Of a stretch of 64,000 nt of DNA, positions 33,601 to 44,936 are shown piece after piece. Made by a program: the position numbers and the translations under genes. Under the pieces are notes generated by a model. The model saw nothing but the letters and a program-made list of their open reading frames with translations, did not search any database and was not told the origin of the DNA. The number at the start of each line of letters is the position of its first letter. The first letter of the stretch is position 1. The stretch comes from Trichosphaerium sp. ATCC 40318 (Eukaryota; Discosea; Flabellinia; Trichosidae): positions 124,001 to 188,000 of the forward strand of contig JALMLS010000056.1 of assembly GCA_038496445.1 (NCBI GenBank), given 5' to 3'.

Positions 33601-36287
33601 GTTGTCCTAATATTACCTCTGGAGCCATAAACGCAACATGTAGTGATGTTGAGTCAAGTTCATCCTTGATATCCAAGTAACCGTAATCCTGCGGTTAATG
33701 CATTAGTACTTGGCCATGAAATCGATAATAATCTTACTGTCAAGCGCATTACGCCATCTGCAGATATAAGTACATTCTTTGGCTTGACACTTCCGTGTAT
33801 TAAGTTCCTAAACAGCAAGCTTAGCTTAAATCGTTACAACCTAAATATAATGTTACCTTGAGTGAAGATACTGAAGACCCTTTGAGCAACCGCGAGCAAC
33901 TTGTAATATGAAGTCACCTTCAAGTGAGTTTTGCTACAATAAAATGTAAGAAAAGTTGTAAAGTACATCGAGATGACCTTTGCTTTGATATAAGCGTCTA
34001 AATCAACACCAGGTATCCAATTACGCATTATAAATATACCATCACTACCGCGAACAGCTCCACAAATGGGAACTAAGTGTGAGTCTTTAAGAGCCCTGCA
34101 AGTGTTAACGGTAGGAAAACCAAGAAAAAAACATTTCTGTAAAAAATATCTTACATGAGTTGTTGAGTTTCATGTGTGAACTTCTCGTAGTTTTCTTGAG
34201 TATCCTGCATTTTTATTCTCTTTATAGAAACATCCATAGCACCATAATCGCGATACCATACACCTTGGAAAGATACACCATAACTACCCTGAAAGACAAG
34301 TCAGCGGTCAACAAAGTTTTGTTTGTGTAAAACAAAAAACTGCTATGCTTACATATCCAAGTTGCATTTGCATCTCAATAGATTTCCTAGGCGTATCCCA
34401 TGCGGCGTGATACGAGACATCTGTATTTAGAGTATAAATGAAATATACGCTACTAGTGATCGTTTACCTGGTTTTGGCTGAGCAACAGGTGCTTGTACTT
34501 GTGGTTTAGTTCTACTCCCACCATCTATCATATTATCTAACATTGCATCGAAACTAGTTGTATTAATAAGCGAGATAATTTTTCATTATTTCAATGTTGT
34601 ATAGTCCAAATGTTTTTTACCTTGTTGGATCTTGATCAGGTAGTCCTTCTTCAGCAGCAAATTTGGTTTTGGTGTCAGGTCGCTTTGGTTCTCTTTCGCT
34701 GTTTTCGTTCGCTGCAGCGTAAGGTCTTGTGATGACTTGAGAGACCATTGTGTCAAGCATCTATGAAAATGGTTAGAAAAAAATTATTACAAAATGGAAT
34801 GAAATGACCTTGAAGTAATCAGGTTCATCACCATTATCATCAGCATCTCCCTCAGGATCTTCATCTCCAGATGCACCATTATTATCTTCTGCATGTGGAC
34901 GAGCTGGTATTTGTGGTGCCTAAATAAATACGTTAGAAGAAGCGATTTTTTTGTTACGAAATTATACTTCATCTAAAATGTTTTCAATGGCTTCAAAAAA
35001 GTCTTCAGAGGCATCCATCGGTAATGGTGGTGGACTCTCTCCTGATACATCAACATCTAAGTCTCTATCATCAAGTAACTCATCCAAACGAGCTATAGTC
35101 TCCAACTTCTCAGCAGTTTCAGATATTTCTTCGTTATCCGTATTTGTAGCTTGAGATCTCTGCTCAAAATCTTCTCGTCTTTCAACAGCTGTAACACCTT
35201 TTGCCTTTAAAAAACAACTGTGAGCGTTACATGTATTGTACAAATAGTTTATACCTTGTCTTTCCATCTTCCTTCATCATTATATTGGTGAGCAAGCAGC
35301 CTATCCTAAATAAAACCGTTAAAATTATCGCTTTTGTTGTATCCTCTTTTTCAACGAGTACATACATCCTTTGTAATTAAATCCCAGTCAAGGTAGTTTA
35401 ATCGAGGTAACTCATGAATTATAAAGTGCTTAAAGTCTGGTATAGTCTTTTCTACAGGATTTCCAGAGAAGTTAATGTATTGCAACTAAAAACGAGAAAA
35501 GACGTTAATACAACAACCACATTGAAGTTAAATCATATAATAAATGCCCTGTATCACCCACCTTTGGTAACTGCTTCAAGTGTACAAGCACAAAAGCGTA
35601 AAACTCGCTCATTGTAAATCCGATGCTGCAACTTCCAATATCCAATACTTTCAAGTTTGGCAAGTGAGCCAAGTGATGTAAACCAGCTGTGATGTGTAAG
35701 TAGCGTAAACTAAAAACTTGACAACAAAATTAATAGGACATACTGGCTATGCGATTGCCACTCATATTGAGGTTTACAAGGTTTTTAAGTCTAGCTATTG
35801 AGCTTGGGAGTTGATCAATGCGGTTACGTGCCAATGAGAGTTGAACAAGACCTACGAGCCCCTGAATGCGTCAATACTTCCGTAAAGACCATAAACACGT
35901 ACTTGTAGGTTTACTGACGATATTGAATTGTTATTGGCAATCAAGTTCTTCAATTTGGACAAATGGCCTGCATTCTTCAATTCAGACAAAGCGTTATAGC
36001 TAAGATCCAACCTAAAGCGAAACGAATAAATAAAAGCCAGTTAAATAATTCTCGTACGCTTTGAGAACATCTGGCACTGCGTTTAAGAAGCTGTCGTCCT
36101 CTAATTGGAAATCGGGAGCGGTAAGGTCCAGAAATTGTGTTTGTTTAGTTACAATAAGCTGTGCTTCCTCTGTCGTGAGTGTATACTTCGTATTACCGCA
36201 AAGGTTTAGTTTTGTCTCAGGGCGGTGTTTGGGATTCAGTTTGGGCTTTTTAAATTCAGCAGGCAGCTTTAAGCGTCCTGTGGCCAT
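30645..36287 (-). CDS. LRR - pseudokinase - ARM repeat protein
   Basis: This is a large multidomain gene read right to left. After MATGRLKLPAEF come leucine-rich repeats (LDLSYNALSEL, about 36000; LVQLSLARNRIDQLP and NLVNLNMSGNRI, 35850-35760; LPNLKVLDIGS, about 35660; LQYINFSGNPV, about 35470). An acidic linker follows (35260-34460). The kinase-like domain runs 34400-33200: YGVSFQGVWY, VSIKRIKM with the VAIK-type Lys, NLIHGSVKPKNVLI where HRD should be, LTDYGYLD in place of DFG, then FMAPEVILGQPY and DIYGFGMLLYVMLT. The catalytic-loop Asp is absent, so it is probably a pseudokinase. From 33150 to the stop are ARM/HEAT-like helical repeats (VKRAMHALTAIP; ELKLSAVRQLANLCDNAETR, 31215-31150; ending SKRLAELLSEEI). 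About 30 introns of 45-60 nt are implied. No Roc/COR GTPase unit was seen, so it is not a LRRK. It looks like a scaffold. Confidence 0.8.
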
Positions 36288-36580
36288 TGTATCAACACCG
36301 TATCACTTACTCAAGAAGTCTTGCCTTATTAAGCGATGTAATTGTCATACGAAGTCGTAACAACGCACAGAAAGTCCTGTTTACGCGATAGGAGGCCTTA
36401 CAATGCAAGTAGATTCACTCTGACAGTTTTTACATTTACTCTTTTACAATTATCCTTACCGGGTCGGATGTAGCTCAAATAAAACCAACAAAGTCTTTGT
36501 AGTTTTTGCTACCATTTTCTCCTTATCCACCCAACTAAGTTTGACTAAAGCGTAACTATTTCTTAAATTAGAAGCACTGC
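36288..36580. promoter_or_regulatory. Shared upstream region of two divergent signalling genes
   Basis: These 293 bp separate the divergent starts of the LRR-pseudokinase gene and the peroxidase-receptor gene. I see no frame longer than chance. A pyrimidine-rich run lies about 50 bp before the receptor start. A shared bidirectional promoter is inferred from geometry only. Confidence 0.4.
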
Positions 36581-39500
36581 ATGATGAAGCTACATGTGCT
36601 CATCCTTTTGGCTTTAGCAATAACATGTACTACAGGTACAAACAAACCCTAAATGATCAGCTATCTTCTTTCGGCATTTTCTGCTTTGAATACGATTTTA
36701 CGCATAAGGCTCCACCTGATAGTGTTGTATTTTGTGATGGACCTTTTGGACCTGAAGTTTTTTTGCGTCTTTTCTTAACACGTTACACAGCCACGGAGTT
36801 CCGACGCATAGATGGGTATAACAATACAATAGTTGGCGTGGATTCCTTGAGGGTAAATGCTGATTTTGTAGGCAACTGGACAGGCTACACACTAGGCATG
36901 TAAACTAGTTTAAACCGACAAGGAGATTTTGCTTTGTTAATTATTCGAAAGTGCTGTGAACACTATTTCTCACGTGAACACGTGCTAAATAATCTTTTAG
37001 GGCAAGCCTATACTCCTTACTTGTACATTCAGATGCAACCTGTATGGCCTGACGGCACAGGTGATGTACCAACAGGTCTTGACAGGCCATCCGGTAGATT
37101 AATTTCAAACAGACTCAGTGAGGTTCAACATCGTCCTATAAGCTCACAAGACGTAAACCAGATGCACACATACTTCGGACAGTTACTCACGGTTGATATA
37201 ATTAACACTCAGCGGTCTTCCTTCCGGTAAGTTCGAAAGTCTTAGGCATGTTAGTAAAACAGTACAGTGGCGCGCCTTCGCTGGCAACAGCAGTTTTTTA
37301 TGATGTTCCAAGCTGCGATGTTTTGTTCGATTCCCCTTCGTTTACTCGAGGTGAAGTCGGATATCCTTCAATTAATTACGCCACAGGCACCGTTGGAGAA
37401 CGCGTACGTTACAAAAAACCGTAAAAAGAAAGCTTACGTAATAATAGGCATACGATACGCAATGTAATGTTCAAGAGTGTAGCTGTCAGGCTAACCAACC
37501 TACAAACACTACGTATACGCCTACATGGTCTGTAGAAAACGTAGCTCGGTCTCGTTTCCCTTGTGATAACTTCACAACAACAGGATTATCTACATCACGT
37601 GCTGCGGTGGCAGCAGGTACTGTTAACGTGTTTTCGGTTGTTCACTTATTTGCTCTAGCAACTGGCACGGACGCCGTTAATTACAGGCTACCTATTAATG
37701 AAGTAACTCATTTTATTGATATGTCTTGGCTTTATGGAAACAAAGAAGAGGCAGACTCGAGTGGTAAAACAACGCAAGAATTACGCGTTAACTCAAGCGG
37801 CATTCTTCAGTGCGAGTTGAGCTACAGTGAATCCTATTCGTATGTATTTTAATAGTTAAAGCAACACTTCTTTAACATTGTCCTCACATTTCTAAATAGC
37901 TACGATTTCATATTGGCGAGGAATCAGGGTAGATTCAGACAATCAGGAGATAGCAGAACGTGCGCCGAAACGTTACATTTTTTTCATTTGTTGACATATT
38001 ATAACTAGTAATAAAACTCCACCACTCCATGCGTTTCATGCTCTATTTGTGCTTGAGCACAACCGCCAGTGTAGTGTGCTTCGCAACGCTAACTCAAGTA
38101 CTGCAGAAAAAAAAGTGTAGAAGCAATGTAGACTGACCTTTCATTTAGCTTTTTCTGAAGACTTATTATTTAACCTTGCAAGGTACAGTACTCAGTCCGT
38201 TATTACCACGCTGACGTTCTTCGTAGACGGAAAACAATAGGCCAGTACCAAAAAATAGCCACTCGTGAATATCTAGGAGCTTTGCTTGGTGAACCTTTGG
38301 CTCCTTACACTGGCTATAAACCCGATGTCACACCAGCATTGGATGTATTTTTTGGGGCATCAGCGTATCGTTACGGTCATGCTGTAAGTAGTTTTTTCGA
38401 AACATTCAGTGAACATTATTTAACCATCTGCTATTCAGGTGCTTCGTAAAGTTATTCCTCGCATGGGTAGCGACCTTCGTGAGAGTCCTAGAGGAAATTT
38501 GTTGCTGAGAAAATGTATGTTCAATCCTGAGACGTATACTAGAGATGTACAGCCTACCAATGAATCAAATGGTTTTGATGATAGCCACGTGCAAGTATGT
38601 ACTTCGTGTTAATGTTTTACTGCGAGCAAAAGCTGAATTCTTCTTAAGGTGATGCGTGGTATATCATACGATAGAACGAGGGACATGTGCGTATTAAATA
38701 GGTTAAAGGCGTACTAACGTTGGATAGGTCCCCTAACTTTATTGATGACGTTCGTGTGTTTATGTTTGGAGGTGGCTCAGACTTGTTTACAACAAACATA
38801 AACCGTGGTCGGTGCGTATCCATCACTATGCCATTTTAATTTTGTATTTATAATTCCTTTTTAGTGATCTTGGCCTTCCAAGCTACAACGACGCTCGTGT
38901 TGCGTTGAATCTCACTAGAAAAGCATCTATTGAAGATATTTCCTCAAATGAAGAAATTCGTACTGCACTCCACGAACTATACGATGGTTATGGCGGCGTA
39001 GATAATATAGATGCATATGTAGGCATGGTATCTGAAGATGTTCTACCAGGTACACCCCTGCACGAAGGTTGCATTTCTTATTTTTTTCTGAAAAGGAAGT
39101 CACGTTGGAGAATTGGCATTTGCTTCCATAAAAGAACAATTTACGCGTTTACGTGATGGCGACCGTTTTTGGTATGAAAATAAAGACTATTTCAGTGAGA
39201 GCGAGATCGAAGAGTTTTACGGAACGTCCTTGAGGGACATAATCATTCGTAATTTCCCAGATGTTACAGAAGATAACTTCCCAACTCATCCCTTCTTTGT
39301 TGACACTAGACAACTCAATGGTGGTACAAGTATGCCTATCTAATGTTCAGCGGGTTTGTTTATGGTATTAACATATTATCCTAAGGTGGTGTTGCATTGT
39401 ATGATGACTACGGTTTCAACTTTGATGAACAACTTGATTTAGCTTCTGTATATAGATTGTCATGGACAATTGATACTGAACAAGAGTACATTACTATCAT

Positions 39501-41318
39501 GCTACAAACTCAAGGTTCTGGATGGGCTGGTGTTGGATTTGAACCACTACCAAACACGTATGTAATAAGTAATTCTATAACGTAGTATTTCTAAACTTGT
39601 TTTGTAGAATGAAAGGAGCCGATATTGTACTTTGTAGAATGATTAACGAGACAGTCGGCGAGTGTACTGATAGATGGGCACAAGATGTCGGTCCACCAAC
39701 TCTTGACACTGACTTGGGTGGTACCAATGATGTTACTACAATATTTGCATCTCAAGACACAGTCAGCGGCCGTTCAACTTATATCTTTAAGCGTCCAGTT
39801 AAGGTACAATAAGAACGAAACAGATTTTTAAGGACTTTTTTTTAAACAATCAATAGGCTACAGATGCGAAGGATAAGGCAATTGAAGATCGCCCTATGCA
39901 GATTATATTTGCTTTTCATCCAAGCACTAATGAAGTTAAGTATCACGGACCAACACGTTCAGCAGCAACGATCATAAACTTTTTTGATGCAAGAAGGTTA
40001 AAGGAGATACCATTAAGTATGCATATCAAGCCTTAACTTAAAATACCTAACAATCTGTCTTAGTTTTACGCATCGTTGTTGGCGTCTTGGCTGGATTAGC
40101 GTCATTATATGCTTTATTTAATATTATCACTATACGTTTGTACTGCAAACACTTCCATTATCAGAATCCTCTCTTTTCTCAGGTACTGTTTTTCCGTTTT
40201 CACGAGAATTCTCTCGAAACGGTTGCTTATTTCTTTGTGTAGTTTGTCATGTGGGGCGCTATTCTTGGATACATTTCTGTCGTTATTTTAATACCACAAC
40301 TGAATGATATTACTTGTGTTGTAGAAGTATGGTTGCTTGGATTCAGCTATGTATTTCTTTATGGAAGTCTTTTTGTTAAAACATGGAGAATATGGAGGAT
40401 TGTGGGAAACAGCAAACTACGTGTTGTCAAGATCACACTCAAGGATATCCTAAAGATTATGACTATAATTATTATAGTAGAATTAGCATACCTCATATTA
40501 TGGACTGCAGTGGATAGACCAAAAGCGATCATAAAGGCAGACCCAAACACAAATGTACGAGTGCCATTTTCACAAAATTGTCAGAAGAGCTAACATAGTT
40601 TGTTCCAGAATTCGGCACATTATACTTGTGATACTCATTGGGCTTGGTGGGCTGCTTTTATTGGATATAAACTTATATTTTTATCTTTTGGTGTGTTCTT
40701 AGCCATAAGAACAAGAAAGTTTCCTTCAATTTTTAATGAAGCTCAACAATTGGGATTTTCGATTTATATTACATTTTTTGCAGCAATCTTGCTTTTAATA
40801 TTGGCTTTCACTTTACGTGATTTCCAAGTTGCTTTATTCGTATTAAGAACATTTGGCGTATTGATACCGTTCTTTATGATAACAGTGATCCTTTATGCCA
40901 GCACAATGCACAGGTGCATATTTTTTAAAAACCTCCGTTCCGCTTTTTTTCTTGTTGCGCTCTATAATACTTTGACTAACGTGTTTTTATAGAATATTTA
41001 TCCTGAAAAAAGGACCAAAGAAATACCAATCAAAGCTTGAAGCTACAGCATCTACTAATTCTAAACGTGTTTCATCAGATGATACTGGGTAATTCTTCTT
41101 TTTTTTTTTTTTGATATTCTGAGAGTGGAACAAAAAAATTTATATTATGACTTCTCGTTAACTTATTTACCAGCTTGGGAGACTTTCATACAAAGAATGC
41201 AACAACACAACGTTCAAGTGCACCTGCTACAGCTCCTAAAAGTCTTATAGTACAAACTGATGATGAAGACTCTGACACATCTTCTTCTAGCGAAGAGACA
41301 GAAGCAAATGCATCGTAA
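36581..41318 (+). CDS. Peroxidase-like ectodomain - DOMON - class C (GABA-B-like) 7TM receptor fusion
   Basis: A signal peptide (MMKLHVLILLALAITC) leads into an animal-type haem peroxidase fold: FRRIDGYNNTI (36800), TYFGQLLTVDI (37170), the GDSR..HALFVLEHNR helix (37950-38070), AYRYGHAVL (38365-38450) and NINRGRDLGLPSYNDAR (38795-38895). Next is a DOMON domain (SWTIDTEQEYITIMLQ, GSGWAGVGFEP, MKGADIV, DLGGTNDV; 39400-39960). A class C 7TM bundle follows: VGVLAGLASLYALFNIITIR, then MWGAILGYISVVILIP, the hallmark CVVEVWLLGFSYVFLYGSLF followed by VKTWRIWRI (40315-40400), a YTCDTHWAWW loop Cys (40620), and the last helices to 40910. The tail is Ser/Asp-rich (SDTSSSSEETEANAS). DOMON and TM1 are joined by an in-frame splice (EIPL|ILRIVVG). 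The end could instead be 41437 through one more intron. Distal haem residues are missing from the peroxidase part. Ligand and G protein are unknown. Confidence 0.85.
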
Positions 41319-41386
41319 GGGTTTAAACAAAAAGCCATGTACATAAAAAATAAACCACTTGTTATCTTACCACAACTATTTCACGT

Positions 41387-41398
41387 TTTCACGTGAAA
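41387..41398. promoter_or_regulatory. 12-bp perfect palindrome with CACGTG core
   Basis: TTTCACGTGAAA lies past the first possible stop of the peroxidase-DOMON-7TM gene, either in its last intron or in the 3' region shared with the convergent TMEM260-like gene. Confidence 0.4.
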
Positions 41399-41489
41399 CA
41401 ACGTATATTTTTTAGTTACAGGGTTACAACACGATAATCAAAAAAAAAGAAAAGTCAAAGATGACCAATCTGAGAGAAAAAAGAATGTT

Positions 41490-44400
41490 TTAGCCGTTGA
41501 TTTTTTTCAGTTGCTCTTCAGCTTGTTGTAACTTCTTTTCAATAATATTATCCTTTTGTCCTGTTTGGTAACTAAAGAACGACATGTTAGAGAAAGAGAG
41601 TGACGATAAAAGAACATACTTTAGAAGGAACAAATAATTTTTGTAACTTTGAGCCATTTCACTTAAAGCTTCATTATAAGAACTAGTATCACCAGATAAT
41701 TTATACTCTTCCATTCTATATTCTTTAATGAGAGCATAATTCTTAAAACTTGCATAATTTGAAGTTTTAAGCCCAAGCAATGACTCTGTTCTTATACGAT
41801 TATAAATCTCTTCACTTTTCTTCAAAGCTATTTTGAAAACAGTACTATCTATCTCACGTGCATCGATTGCAAAATTGAGAACCCTCATGCCATGAAGATG
41901 AAGAGCCTATATATTTATTACAACAGACGCAAGTATAGAGTGATTAACACTAACAACAGCAAAAGAAAACCAAGAAAAAATCAAGATCAAAAAAAAACTG
42001 CACCTGAAAGTATCTGACACAAATGTAGTACTCCCAAGTTTCTGGACCATATTTCTGTAAATTTGGTAGTACAAAAGGTTCAGAAATAGGCCAGTCCAAT
42101 ATATCATCAAGAGCGTTCATGAGTTCACCACGAGTCTCATAGTTTTCATCACGACTTTGAATAAAAGTTAATATAAATTAGATCAGAATTAGTTCTTACT
42201 CAATGTGTATCCGTTTTACAAATCCATGATACTCCTCGCTTATGCGAGGGTCTTTATGAGATTCATCGCCATCCTTTGTAAACCATTGACCAAGTATGTA
42301 CAACGGGCGGTCATCGTTAGCAAGAAGGAACGATTTTATATCAAAGGATCCCTTCTCAGTAGGATGTAACCTGCGAAAAGTTAAGCTCAAGAGCAATAGA
42401 AATCAAAGGTACCTTTCTCCTGGGAATGTGATATTATTGTACAAATAAGATTGTCTATTCTTGAAATTATGTTGCTAATAAGAGTAAGTTGATAAGATAG
42501 CGTGTAGTAACAACTTACGGTCATATGTTCTAGGCTTAAAAGTGTAATATCTGGTCTAAGTCCTTCACTTTCATGTAGGTAGTAAGATACGCTCACTTCA
42601 GGGTCTGTATTGTAAATAAACGATGGAAAGTGGTGGCCTGAAACATACCACCATTAACAAGCAAGATCGCATTATCTTCTAGCCGGCTGAAAGCTTCTTT
42701 ACCGAAAGCTTCAGTATAGACAGAATCTGTTCTATCAGTTGCTGGTTGATTAACATAAACTTGAGAGGCAACCACAACAACACCAATAAGTATAGCTAAA
42801 ATCTGACGTCTATCTAAAGAGTCATGTTAATACACGTGATTTAGATGTGTTATTTTTGTTTCAATAAAATTTGGTGCGTACTTGGCGCTTTGATAAAACT
42901 ACAAGCATACGATACAGCAGAGCCAATCCACAAGCAAAATATGAAATTAACCTTAAAAGGAGAGTAAGTGCTTAAGTGTAGTTCTTAGGTATGTAATCCA
43001 AACGTACTTGCATGAAATACCTACTAAATAATCCAGCATACAAAGGTCTACAATGAAGTTTTAATAAGAAGTGCAATAAACAAAACAACAAAAAAGACCA
43101 AACTTACTCTGCTGTTGGTAAACGAGCCAAGTGGAAAAACCCTCCAATAAAACAAACGACACAAATCGCCAGATAATCAAAACTACGTTGTCGAAGCGAC
43201 GTAATTATACCAATACATGAGAGTACCAGACCATGTGTACCAATCTCCTACAAGGCAATTAAAACAAAGAAAAAAATAAGAATGAACAATGTTTCATTTC
43301 TCCTCACCCTCTGTAATCTTGACAAGAAATAAAAAAATTTATGCCAGTAAGTTAAATACTCATCAGATTCTCCATGATAGACTTCGAACATACCTAAAAA
43401 TAAGCTTGAGTGGGACTATAACAGTTTTTTGGTACAACAAAAAAGACATTTAAACGGAAAAACTCAATTACCAACAGCAGATTTGAAGTAATCTACAATC
43501 CCTGTTATACTTGATAAATCGCCCCAAGACATCTAAGCCAAAACTCAGAATGATGTTTATAAGTTAGAACCAAAGCACGTACGGATTTTTTACCAATATG
43601 AGGAAAGGATGCTAAAAGAGAAAAGCAACCAAAAAGTACAATTGCCTTTATGAAAAACTCAATAATTGCCACAGATACTGTAAACTTTGATGAGCTGCCT
43701 TTTATCAACAACATCACAGCAACTGGAACTACAAACACGATCAAGGCTCTACAGAAATCACTTGTTAGCAATAACATAAGAAAATAAGAAAACAGTACGG
43801 ATTATTACTCAAACCAACACCAACTACAAACGACGCGAGATGAAGTTTGTACGCCTTTCCAGTTTGTAAAAACCCCATAAGAAGCATACACGATAGAGCT
43901 ATTATCAAATTATCAAATGCGTGGACCTCTGCCTGCATCGCATGTCTAGAAAATCTTAATTCTTATTTTGTTTCCCAAAAAAAAAAACAGAATGAAAAAG
44001 TAAAGAGAAAAGTACTTGCGTCCAATTCAATACACCAGTGGCGTAGTAACATGCTGCTATACATCCACATATTTGTGCTGTATAACCTTCTACAGTCGTA
44101 GTAAATGTTTCCTTATTGCCCAAAACGAATAAAGTGGCCGTCTAAGGTTCAGAGTGAGCGAAAGCAGTTTTGTCAAAAATCTTCGCACGTGAGCAAACAC
44201 AGCATTCGCTGTGGCCTGTAGAATTGCGGCAAATACATTCAAGGCGTGCGCAGCGCTCCATGCAGGCGCTACTAGCTTTACAAGAGCGAGGAATAGGTGA
44301 TTGAGCAAAATCCATATAGGATACCCTGGTAATGCATACTTAGCGTTTTTAGGCTAATAAAGAGTACCTGGAGCACGCGCAACGCTCAGATTTTTGGCAT

Positions 44401-44647
44401 GCGTAACGATTTCTCCTGAATCACCTAAAACGCGTTTAATATCTAAGAATATGCGTATTTAGCTCGTACCTTGAACGGTTGGCGATAATGAAGCCATGTA
44501 CAAAGATAACGAAACACATCCAACAACAAGTGTAAATGGCAATGTGACGACGTGTGGAGGTCCTTTTATTACGTTTGGTTTTGGCGCAATTGCGTTTTTA
44601 CTTTTACCAGGCTTCTTCGCCTTAGAGCGCCGTGAACGTGCACTCAT
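41490..44647 (-). CDS. TMEM260: TMEM260-like (DUF2723) multi-pass O-mannosyltransferase
   Basis: The N-terminus is a basic cytosolic stretch (MSARSRRSKAKKPGKSK) followed by a membrane segment (FTLVVGCVSLSLYMASLSPTV). The family's ER-lumenal signature comes next: GGDSGEIVTHAKNLSVARAPGY (44470-44330; compare GGDSGELI..A..LGV.HPPGYP). Many hydrophobic helices cover 44320-42800 (ILLNHLFLALVKLV, ALIVFVVPVAVMLLI, IEFFIKAIVLFGCF). The lumenal C-terminal part (SVSYYLHESEGLRPDI, about 42590; NDDRPLYILGQWF, about 42300) ends with a helical repeat-like region (YNEALSEMAQSYKNYLF). Human TMEM260 O-mannosylates IPT domains of receptors such as cMET and plexins in the ER. The Asp in GGDSGE is kept, so activity is plausible. 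Acceptors here are unknown. The start was chosen at the Met before the basic stretch; the frame is open upstream to 44767. Confidence 0.75.
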
Positions 44648-44936
44648 ATGTCCAGAATAGTAATTAACGCCCGAAATAGTGGTCAACACCATTTCAAGAT
44701 GGTTTTTAAACAACACTCTGAATTTTTGTTTGTCAATGCAACAGCGTTGCTGATTAGGCACAAACAATGCTACAATAAGCTGTGAAACAAATTTCGATCT
44801 TAGTAGTGATCATGATGATGCGTAATTGCAGCGCAAGATTCAACTGACATTTTTTGCTTAAACAAAGACAAAAGCTTGTTTTATTTTGGGTTGTGCTTTA
44901 TAGAAACACTTGTACACCATACTCAAAATGGATTTC

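Noticed and set aside
30645-36287. LRRK/Roco protein
   Set aside because: No Roc GTPase motifs or COR region were visible between the LRR and kinase parts; ARM repeats follow instead.
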